In this document: piece by piece, positions 7,190-15,100 of the stretch
How positions within the stretch are numbered: the stretch's first letter is position 1
How the letters are laid out: the number at the start of each line of letters is the position of its first letter
Assembly (NCBI GenBank): GCA_024276425.1
Contig: JAJRXF010000171.1
Coordinates: 1 to 36,469, forward strand
DNA: 36,469 nt
Direction of reading: 5' to 3'
Origin: Actinomycetes bacterium
GTDB lineage: Bacteria > Actinomycetota > Acidimicrobiia > Acidimicrobiales > SZUA-35
Made by a program: the position numbers and the translations under genes
The notes under the pieces: model-generated
What the model saw: only the letters and a program-made list of their open reading frames with translations
The model's database searches: none
Told to the model about the DNA's origin: nothing

Positions 7190-7968
7190 ACCCGCGGGCG
7201 AGTTGGTCCTGCCAGCGTGGCGGACAGCGATGTTGAACGCCACGAGATCCGTGGCGTGTTGTGCACCCCAGAGTTCTGCGATCTTGCACCGGCCCAGATC
7301 TACACGACTCTGCTGGACCGGGGCCTCTATTTGTGTTCAGAACGAACGATGTATCGGATCCTCGCCGAAAGCGACCTGACCGGTGAACGCCGTCGCGGCC
7401 ATCAAAGCCGACCCAAGGCGCCACCCCGACTCGTGGCCACCACACCAAATGAGGTGTGGTCCTGGGCCATCTCGCGCCTTCGAGGCCCGGTGGTGCGTGT
7501 CTGGTTCTACCTCTATGTTCTGCTCGACATTTTCTCCCGCAAGATCGTGGGCTGGAGCGTGGATACCACCGAATCTGATCGGGTGGCGAAACGCCTCATC
7601 TCCCACACCTGCGCCAGAGAACGCGTCGGTCCTGAGGAGTTGGCGTTGCATTCAGACCGCGGCGCGCAGATGACGTCGAACACCATCGCTGAACTGCTCG
7701 AAGATCTTGGTGTGACCCGAAGCCTTTCCAGGCCCAGGACATCGGATGCGTAATTTCGTTGAGTGGTACAACCACCAGCACTACCACTCAGGGGTGGCCT
7801 ACCTGCACCCGGCCGATGTTCATACCAATATCACCGGCCCGATCATCGCCGCCCGCCAACACGTCCTGGATGCCGCCTACACCGCCCATCCGCAACGGGC
7901 CACCCACTGCGCCGGCACTGTCGACCGAGGCCTGGATCAACAAACCACATATCCAAACAATCAAATGA
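7190..7968 (+). pseudogene. IS3-family transposase (OrfB integrase core), inactivated remnant
   Basis: The reading matches IS3-group OrfB proteins over RGLYLCSERTMYRILAESD, then TPNEVWSW, FYLYVLLDIFSRKIVGWSV, LALHSDRGAQMTS and LGVTRSLSRPR. The frame then breaks at 7751, resumes near 7746 as RNFVEWYNHQHYHSGVAYLH, and shifts again near 7900 before the family-typical AWINKP ending at 7968. About 30 residues, including the region carrying the catalytic Glu, are missing at the break. The first catalytic Asp, normally in a WSWDIT-like motif, is Ala here (WSWAIS). OrfA and the N-terminus of OrfB are absent. The element is dead by at least three independent lesions. Confidence 0.88.
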
Positions 7969-8181
7969 AGACCACCGGCAACAACCCCTTGACAAGTTCT
8001 GCCCTACATCCGTGCGGAGTTCTTCATCAAGGCCGCTGAGCTAGCAACCTCCCATCGTAAGAGGGAGGATCCGACCAGCAAGAAACCTCAGTTCTCCTGA
8101 GTCTGAGGCTTGGATGGATTTGCTGGGTGCGTTCGCTTTCCTCACAAAGCCGCCACACGACACGCGCTGACCAATCCGTAT
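7969..8181. other. Noncoding stretch after the IS3 remnant
   Basis: No gene is supported. One plus-strand frame ending at 8100 reads YIRAEFFIKAAELATSHRKR and then EDPTSKKPQFS, and looks like the C-terminus of some lost protein, without a start. Two short inverted repeats occur, CCTCCC/GGGAGG (8048-8068) and CCTCAG/CTGAGG (about 8086-8108). Neither has a T-tract, so I do not call a terminator. Confidence 0.35.
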
Positions 8182-8847
8182 CTAGCGAGAGTCTTCGGCC
8201 AACTTGATCATGGAGAGCCCATCACCGATTGGCAGCATGGCCACCTGCACCCGCTCATCGGCTAGGACATGGGCATTGAACGCTCGCAATGCGACCGTGT
8301 CTTCTTGGCGGTCTTCGCTGCTGGCGACTCGCCCGCTCCAGAGCACATTGTCAACCAGGATTACACCTTTCGGGCTGAGCATGGGAACGAGTTGCTCGAA
8401 GTAACCGACATACCCAGTCTTGTCAGCGTCAACAAAAGCCAAATCGACAAGGGTGCCTGGATCGAAGGCGGCGAGGGTTTCTGAAGCCGGACCGATCCTC
8501 AGGTCGATCCGGTCTGCCACCCCGGCCTCCTCCCAATAGCGGCGCCCGACCGAGGTCCACTCGGCCGAGACATCACACGCGATCAACGAGGCCTCAGCAG
8601 CCAGGGCCTTGGCTATCACCAGGGTGGAATAGCCAGTGAACGTTCCGATTTCGACCACCAGCTTTGGTTGGAGGAGCGCGGTGAGCATGGTCATGAACTG
8701 GGCCTGGGGGTGGCCTATCTGCATCATTCCGGAGGTCATTGCCTGCGTCGTATCGATTAAGCGTTGTTCGACTTCGCCCGGCTGGGTGGTGTGAGATGCG
8801 AGGTAGGTGCCGACCGACTCGTCCATAAAGCTGCTCATTGGTGACAT
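8182..8847 (-). CDS. Class I SAM-dependent O-methyltransferase (caffeoyl-CoA OMT-like)
   Basis: The 221-residue product is the usual length for cation-dependent small-molecule O-methyltransferases. It shows motif I as VVEIGTFTGYSTL (about residues 69-81), the metal/substrate motif LAFVDADKTGY, and VDNVLWSGRV further on, in the order known for the caffeoyl-CoA/catechol OMT family. The substrate is likely a catechol-like or other vicinal diol compound, but this is not readable from sequence. It lies 34 bases downstream of the TPP enzyme in the same direction. It also has its own good promoter inside that gap, so it may be transcribed both with the cluster and alone. Confidence 0.88.
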   Translation of the reverse strand: MSPMSSFMDESVGTYLASHTTQPGEVEQRLIDTTQAMTSGMMQIGHPQAQFMTMLTALLQPKLVVEIGTFTGYSTLVIAKALAAEASLIACDVSAEWTSVGRRYWEEAGVADRIDLRIGPASETLAAFDPGTLVDLAFVDADKTGYVGYFEQLVPMLSPKGVILVDNVLWSGRVASSEDRQEDTVALRAFNAHVLADERVQVAMLPIGDGLSMIKLAEDSR

Positions 8848-8853
8848 AGTCCG

Positions 8854-8881
8854 AGGCTAGCCTTTCGGGCCTCGCTGTCAC
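8854..8881 (-). promoter_or_regulatory. Internal promoter of the O-methyltransferase gene (leaderless)
   Basis: On the minus strand GTGACA (plus-strand 8876-8881) and TAGCCT (8854-8859) are separated by 16 bases, and exactly six bases follow to the ATG at 8847. No Shine-Dalgarno sequence is present. The boxes span the end of the upstream gene, including its stop codon. Confidence 0.5.
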
Positions 8882-10444
8882 CTAGAAACCTGGGGGGATC
8901 ATGGCCTCGACCAGCGATGGCCCATCCTGACCAAGCGAGGCTCGGAGCTGGGCCACGAACTCATCGGTGGTGGTGGCTCTGGTGGCTGGCACCCCCATGC
9001 CCTTGGCTATCGAAGCAAAGTCGAGTCGCGGCCCGGAAATGTCCAACATCGCTTTGGCCAGTGGTCCCGGTTTTTCGGCTCCCACCCGGTCCAGTTCCAT
9101 ATTCAGCACGTTGTATGACCCGTTGTTTAAGATCACCGTGGTGACGTCAAGCCCCTCCCGGGCCTGGGTCCACAACGACGAAATGGTGTACATGGCCGAC
9201 CCATCCGCCTCGATATTGATGACCCGACGATCCGGGCAGGCAATGGCGGCCCCGGTCGCCACCGGCATCCCTTGCCCGATGGCGCCACCGGTCAAACAAA
9301 GCCAATCATGAGGCGGAGCACCGGCGGTGTACCCAGTCAGATAGATCCCGGCCGTGTTGCCCTCATCGGACACGATCGCCCCCTCGGGCATCAGGGCGCC
9401 GATGGCCTGACACACCGTATTGGCGCTCAGTTCACCGGTCGGCAATTCGGGCAGAGCCAGCTCGGCCACCCCGAACCCATCCGGTGGAGCACCCAGCGCG
9501 TCGGCCAATGCCTCCAGCGCTCCAGCATGATTGCCTTCTGGCGGAGTAAGGACATGAACCTCACAGCCCTGCGGAGTGAGCCGACCGTCCTTACCCGGAT
9601 AGCCAAAGAACGACACCGGCGGCGCCGACCCGACGAGGATGAGGTGCTGCACCCCATCGAGTTGCATGCCAGCAAAGTCGGCCAGGTAGGCGAGCCTCTC
9701 GAGCGGCGGGCGCCCGGCACCGCGTTCGATCCGCGTCGGAAAGGTCTCGGCTAGCACCTTGGCTGCGGCCCGCTGAGCAATGCGGGCCGCAGCCTCAAGC
9801 TCAGGCACTCTGCAGGCCGAACCGGCCAACAAGATGGCCACCGACGCGGGTTTGGTCCCGACGAGCAGGCGAGTCAGTTCCCCGATGGTTGACTCCGCAG
9901 GCAAGGTTGCGGCTGAGGGAGCCACCGCGCGGGCTGGACCGTTGGCCTCACCCCAGCTGACGTCGGCGGGCAGAATGAGAGTGGCGACCTGGCCGGGAGG
10001 AGACAGGGCCGCCGCCACCGCGTTGGCCGCGTCGCCAGCCACATCGACGGAGGCCCGCGAGGTATGGACCCAGCAAGAAAAGGTCCGGGCGAGGGCGTCG
10101 ATGTCGGAGGTTAGCGGGGCATCAAGCATGAGGTGGTCGACGGCATGGTCGCCAACGATATTGACCAGTGGCGTTCGGGCCCGACGAGCGTTGTGCAGGT
10201 TGGCGATTCCGTTGCCAAGCCCCGGCCCGAGGTGAAGCAGAACCGATGCTGGTCGGCTGGTCATTCGTGCAAAACCGTCGGCTGCACCGGTGGCCACTCC
10301 CTCAAACAGGGCCAGAACACCCCGCATCTCGGGCACATCATCTAACGCAGCCACGAAATGCATTTCGGAGGTGCCGGGATTCATGAAACACACATCGACG
10401 CCCGAATCGACCAGGGTTCGGATGAGGGACTGGGCGCCGTTCAT
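8882..10444 (-). CDS. Thiamine-diphosphate-dependent enzyme, acetolactate synthase/benzoylformate decarboxylase-like
   Basis: The 520-residue product has the three-domain layout of TPP-dependent 2-oxoacid enzymes. The N-terminal PYR domain includes VDVCFMNPGTSEMHFV and the catalytic-Glu region GVLALFEGVATGAADGFARM. A central domain follows, and the C-terminal PP domain has IEADGSAMYTISSLW plus NNGSY as the TPP/Mg motif (GDG is replaced by ADG). Such proteins are often annotated as acetolactate synthase large subunit without a regulatory partner. No small subunit is present here, so a role in branched-chain synthesis is doubtful. Its ATG overlaps the stop of the FAD oxidase gene by 4 bases, so a 2-oxoacid produced by that oxidase is a reasonable substrate guess. 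Confidence 0.85.
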   Translation of the reverse strand: MNGAQSLIRTLVDSGVDVCFMNPGTSEMHFVAALDDVPEMRGVLALFEGVATGAADGFARMTSRPASVLLHLGPGLGNGIANLHNARRARTPLVNIVGDHAVDHLMLDAPLTSDIDALARTFSCWVHTSRASVDVAGDAANAVAAALSPPGQVATLILPADVSWGEANGPARAVAPSAATLPAESTIGELTRLLVGTKPASVAILLAGSACRVPELEAAARIAQRAAAKVLAETFPTRIERGAGRPPLERLAYLADFAGMQLDGVQHLILVGSAPPVSFFGYPGKDGRLTPQGCEVHVLTPPEGNHAGALEALADALGAPPDGFGVAELALPELPTGELSANTVCQAIGALMPEGAIVSDEGNTAGIYLTGYTAGAPPHDWLCLTGGAIGQGMPVATGAAIACPDRRVINIEADGSAMYTISSLWTQAREGLDVTTVILNNGSYNVLNMELDRVGAEKPGPLAKAMLDISGPRLDFASIAKGMGVPATRATTTDEFVAQLRASLGQDGPSLVEAMIPPGF

Positions 10445-11829
10445 GAGGTAAAGACCTTTCCGGGGTTGAGGATTCCGTTGGGGTCAAATGCGGCCTTGAT
10501 TGACCGCATCAGAGCCAGCTTGACCGGGTCCTCCAGCTTCATCATGTAATCCAGCTTGGCCAGGCCAATGCCGTGTTCGGCCGAGATTGCACCGCCGAGG
10601 TCGACCCCGGTCGAAAGGATTGATGCCATCACGGAATGCAACTTGTCTGGGTCGTCTTGGAACACCGACATGTGCACGTTGCCGTCCCCGGCGTGGCCAG
10701 CTCCGGGAACCCACGAGCCAGTGTCGCTGGCTAACGTTGCCACCGTTTTCAAATAGTCAGGGATCGAGGCCCGTGGTACGACTACGTCAACGACATCGTT
10801 AACTCCGAGATCCTTGACCACCCAGAATGCTCTCTCGCGTGCCGCCATTAGGGCTGCACCAGCCGCGGGTGGTGGTACATAGACGTCGAGGGCTCCTAGT
10901 TCTGACAACAACTTACTGGTTAGTTCTGTGTCGACCCCGAGCCGTTCGGCATCGGCGTTCTCCAGCTTCATGAGCAGGTAGGCCACGGCGGCTGAGTTCA
11001 CCTCTTCGGGGATGCCGAGTTCTAGCCCGGCGGCCTCACTGGTGACACGAAGGGCACCAGCATCGAGGTACTCCAGCATCAGTGGTTCCAACCCAGCGCC
11101 AATGATGCGGGGGATGGCGTTGGTGATTTCATCCATGGAGGAGAACGGAGCCAGGATGGTGGCGTCGTGGTCAAGGCGAGGCACCACCTTGAGAGTGATC
11201 TCGGTGATCAGGGCCAGTGTCCCTTCTGAGCCGGTCACCAGTTGGCACAGGTCATAACCGGTGGTGGACTTGACGAACTTGCCACCGTCGCGAATGACCT
11301 CACCACTCGCCAGCACCAACTCTAGGCCCAGGACCTGATGGCGGGTGACGCCGTACTTGACCGCCCGCATACCACCGGCGTTGGTGGCTACATTGCCGCC
11401 GAGAGAGGCGGAAGGCTCACCGGGCATGATGGGATAAATCAGGCCGTGAGGGGCCAGAGCCTCATCGAGTTGGTTCAGGCTGACACCGGGCTGGACCACG
11501 GCCACATGGTTCTCGGGGTCAATCTCGATGATGTCATTCATGAGTTCGAAGCTGAGAAGGATGCCTTCGGGATGGGGGATGGCGCCGCCGGACAGCCCGG
11601 TCCCGTTGCCTCGCCCGACGAGGGGGATCTTCGCGTCATTGGCGAGGGCCGCAACCCGAGATACCTCAGTGGTCGAGCGCGGCTGAACCACGATGGCCGG
11701 TTGGACCGGGTCCACCGTGATGCATTCATCGTGGCTGTAGTCCTCGTGGATAGCATCTCCCACCAGGACTTGTTCCGGTGTGAGAAACTCAGCGAGACGG
11801 TCCGTGAGATCGGGGACAAGATCAGGCAT
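10441..11829 (-). CDS. FAD-linked oxidase, glycolate oxidase GlcD/D-lactate dehydrogenase-like
   Basis: The 462-residue product has the FAD-binding type 4 (PCMH) N-terminal domain with VVQPRSTTEVSRVAALAND, PLVGRGNGTGLSGGAI and GGNVATNAGGMRAVKYG, and the C-terminal GlcD/D-lactate dehydrogenase domain with GHAGDGNVHMSV and SAEHGIGLAKL. It should oxidise a D-2-hydroxy acid to the 2-oxo acid. No GlcE or GlcF subunit is nearby, so it resembles stand-alone D-lactate or D-2-hydroxyglutarate-type dehydrogenases. The start is the ATG at 11829, with GGAGA about ten bases upstream. A longer frame to 12018 exists but is low-quality arginine/proline-rich sequence. It is the first gene of a minus-strand operon coupled to the TPP enzyme. 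Confidence 0.9.
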   Translation of the reverse strand: MPDLVPDLTDRLAEFLTPEQVLVGDAIHEDYSHDECITVDPVQPAIVVQPRSTTEVSRVAALANDAKIPLVGRGNGTGLSGGAIPHPEGILLSFELMNDIIEIDPENHVAVVQPGVSLNQLDEALAPHGLIYPIMPGEPSASLGGNVATNAGGMRAVKYGVTRHQVLGLELVLASGEVIRDGGKFVKSTTGYDLCQLVTGSEGTLALITEITLKVVPRLDHDATILAPFSSMDEITNAIPRIIGAGLEPLMLEYLDAGALRVTSEAAGLELGIPEEVNSAAVAYLLMKLENADAERLGVDTELTSKLLSELGALDVYVPPPAAGAALMAARERAFWVVKDLGVNDVVDVVVPRASIPDYLKTVATLASDTGSWVPGAGHAGDGNVHMSVFQDDPDKLHSVMASILSTGVDLGGAISAEHGIGLAKLDYMMKLEDPVKLALMRSIKAAFDPNGILNPGKVFTS

Positions 11830-12161
11830 CGGGGTTCTCCGGTTGCTCGTGACGTAGGGCGTGGCGCCCGTTCGATCGTAACTCAGCCTCCGTGGTCCTT
11901 CGAATCTGGTTCGCCGCGCGCTGGGCGACCCGGTGGGGAGACGCTGAGCGCGCAGGGAACGAGGGGTGTCGGGAGTGGCGTCGAAGTGGCAGAGAACGAG
12001 GGGCAGGGCCGGAGACATAACCCGGCGCTAAACATTCTGTTAAGGCTTCACTTTTCGTAAAGCTGAGCGGCTAGTGTCAACAACGAAATTCTGTGTATTC
12101 CCGTGAACTCAATGGGGAGGATCGATGGGAATAAACGCCGAGATCGCCCATAAGGAGCAAC
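11830..12161. promoter_or_regulatory. Divergent intergenic region between the FAD oxidase and the pyruvate oxidoreductase
   Basis: This 332-base gap must hold the promoters of both flanking transcription units. For the minus-strand operon a TACGAT -10 candidate occurs near 11880, and a hairpin GGGCG-TGG-CGCCC (11857-11869) would form in the leader. A 7-bp inverted repeat GCGCGCT/AGCGCGC (11916-11922 and 11947-11953) lies further upstream. For the plus-strand gene, an imperfect palindrome CTTTTCGTAAAG around 12050-12061 is a possible regulator site. AAGGAG at 12152-12157 is the ribosome-binding site. I could not settle on a -35/-10 pair for the plus strand. Confidence 0.4.
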
Positions 12162-15100
12162 GTGTCTAGCAGCCCGCGATTCCCCGGAACCCGGATTACG
12201 ACCAACGGCAACCAACTCGTATCGTATCACACCGAAGCGCGAATCACCCAGGGCGGTGTCTTCTATCCCATCACCCCCTCCACCGAGATGGGTGAGAACT
12301 ACCAACTCGCCTTTGCCGAGGGAGCACTCGATGTTTATGGCAACAAGAAGGTGGCCATCGAGACCGAGGGAGAGCACTCCGCCCAAGGTGGTGCGATCGC
12401 CCTGTCGATGACCGGTCGCCGGGTAGTCAACTTCACCTCTGGCCAGGGCCTGATCTATGGCCTGGAGCAGTACTACCACGCACCCGGAAAGCTCTCCACC
12501 CTCGTTGTTGAGGTGGCCGCCCGCGCCCTGACCAAACACGCACTTAATGTGCATTGCGGGCACGACGACATCTATGCCGTTTTGGACACCGGTTGGATCA
12601 TGCTCTTCGCCAAGGATGCCCAGCAGGCCGCTGACCAATCCCTAATCGCACGCCGCGTGGCCGAGCTCTCGCTGAACCCGGCCATCAACATCCAGGATGG
12701 TTTTCTCACCTCTCACCTTGAGCGAACCTTTTATCGCCACGAGTCCGAAATGATGCGCCAGTTCCTTGGCGCCCACGACGACACAATCGACTGCCCAACC
12801 CCCGCTCAACAAGAACTCTTTGGACCTACTCGTCGGCGAGTACCACGCATGATCGACCTGAAGAACCCCATGCTGCTTGGGCCGGTGCAAAACCAAGAGC
12901 ACTACATGAACGGGGTGATTGCTCGCCGCAACAACTTTGCTGACCATGTGGCTGGTTTTCTCCAAGAAGCCTATGACGAGTTTGCCAAGCTCACGGGCCG
13001 GCGCTACGGCATGATTAGTGAATACGAAACTGCTGACGCCGACACCGTTTTCATCTCGTTGGGGTCGGCGGCTGAAAATGTTGAGGCGGGCATCGACTAT
13101 CTGCGTGAGAACGACAACGCCAAGGTTGGCTCGATTCACGTCAACGTTCTTCGCCCATTTCCCGAAGCAGAACTGGTCAACGCGCTGCGGGGCAAGAAGC
13201 GGGTCATCGTGCTGGAGCGCACCGATGATCCCCTATCGGTTGACAATCCGCTAACTCGGGAGATTCGGGCTTCGATTAACAAGGCCATCGAGGTGGGTAG
13301 GGAGCATCCGCAGGGCGATCTGCCCGTCTTGGAACCCGCCGAGGTGCCAACCCAGTTTGCTGGCACCTATGGCCTCGGCTCACGAGACTTCAGGCCTGAG
13401 CATGTGCTTGGCGCATATGAGTTCGCGGTGGGCCAAACCAAACGGCAAGACGGAAGTGGACCTCACGATGGGGTTCGCAACTTCGTTTTGGGAATCGACC
13501 ACCCCTATGCGGTCACCTCTGCTCGTACCCCGTCCCTTCTCCCCGAGGGCGCTATTGCCGTCCGCTTCCACTCCATTGGCGGCTGGGGCATGATCACCAC
13601 AGGCAAGAACCTGAGCGAGATAATCGGCGAGATGGGGGACGACCTGGCTATTCGCAATAAGGAATTTGACGAGTACGGCAGGCCCAAGGAAATCGTCCAC
13701 GTTTCCGCCAACCCGAAATACGGCTCGGAAAAGAAGGGGGCACCAACCCAGTACTTCTTGGTGGCCGCCCCCGAGCGAATCCGAGTCAACTGCGATCTTC
13801 GCCACGTCGACGTTGTGTTGTGCTGTGACCCCAAGGCATTCACGCACTCCGATCCACTCGATGGCATCAAACAAGGAGGCACCTTCGTCATCGAATCTGA
13901 TGAAGACCCAGAGGTGGTCTGGCAGCGTATTCCCCCTGCGGCCCGACAGACCATTGTTGATATGGACGTCAAGGTGTACGCCTTGCCTGGGTTCGACATT
14001 GCCAGGGCCGCCACTTCTCGAGAAGACCTCCAGCTTCGGATGCAGGGCAATGCTTTCCTTGGAGCCTTTTTTGCCGTCTCGGGGATCCTGGCGGAGTATG
14101 GAGTTGGCGAGGAGCAATTCCATGCCCTTACCCGGGCCCAATACGTCAAGAAGTTTGGTCGCTTCGGTGACGCAGTGGTCGAATCCAACATGGTGGTCAT
14201 GAACGGAGGTTTTGACCGAGTTGTCGCGGTCCCCCATGGTCCAATGGATGCACCCGACCGATCCAGCATGCGTGAACCCGCTCTCGACGCTTGCGATACC
14301 TGTGGTCCAATTCCGGCCGCGAGCAGGGGAGTGGTGGATCAACCGGTCAGAATGCCCCTGGCCAAAGTCGCCACCTTCGACGCGGAGTTTCGTGCCGGGC
14401 TCGGCTACAACCAACCATCCTCGGTCCTGTCCTCTGTGGGCATGATCCCGGCGGCAACTGGTGCGACGGCCAGCAAATATGGGTCTCGCCGACAGACCCC
14501 GGTGTGGATTGCGGAGAATTGCACCCAATGCATGGAATGTATTACCGCCTGCCCCGACACTGCCTTGCCAAGCACGGCTCAGGACATCAGCACCATCCTG
14601 ACAACTGCAGCCAACGCTTATGTCTCGAACTTGACCGACCGCAAGGCCCTGTTGGCGGTACTCCCCGAGATTGAGGCCACGGTCAGGAACCAGATGTCGT
14701 CCGCGGTGGCAGCCAAGGAATCGAAACCCTTCGTCGAACTGCTTACCAATGCAATCGCTGAGTCGGCAAGTATTGACGAGTCGACCGCCACCCAGTTCCT
14801 CGAGTTCTTCAAGCGGGTTCCGTTCGCCTATTCCAAAACGCCATCAGTATTCCGGATGCTGGAGAAGAAGGCACCGGGAAGCGGCGGACTGTTTGGAATC
14901 ATGGTGTCTGACCTGTGCAAGGGTTGTGGCGAGTGCGTGGTCGAATGTGGTGAGCACGAAGCTCTGTACATGGCTGAGGAAAGTGCAGAGTTGAACGCCG
15001 ATCATGTGAGTGGCACGAATTTCTTGGACATGCTCCGGGATACTCCGACCAAGTTCTTGGGGCGCTTCGATCCAGAGCACCCCGAGGAGTCCCAGGTGGC

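Noticed and set aside
8048-8108. Rho-independent terminators after the IS3 remnant
   Set aside because: Two short inverted repeats exist but neither is followed by a T-run.
8882-10444. ilvB, branched-chain acetolactate synthase
   Set aside because: No ilvN-type small subunit or other branched-chain genes are nearby, and the coupling with an FAD oxidase suggests another substrate.
10441-11829. glcD of a glycolate oxidase operon glcDEF
   Set aside because: No glcE or glcF gene is adjacent. The single FAD subunit fits a stand-alone D-2-hydroxyacid dehydrogenase equally well, so no symbol was given.
11830-12018. Extended N-terminus of the FAD oxidase (start at 12018)
   Set aside because: The added 63 residues are Arg/Pro-rich with no family match, while the ATG at 11829 has a good GGAGA and starts at the conserved domain.
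12048-12638. Minus-strand 196-codon frame opposite the start of nifJ
   Set aside because: It is a shadow of a strongly supported gene and has no recognisable domain of its own. The same applies to the long antisense frames at 13380-14528 and elsewhere in nifJ.
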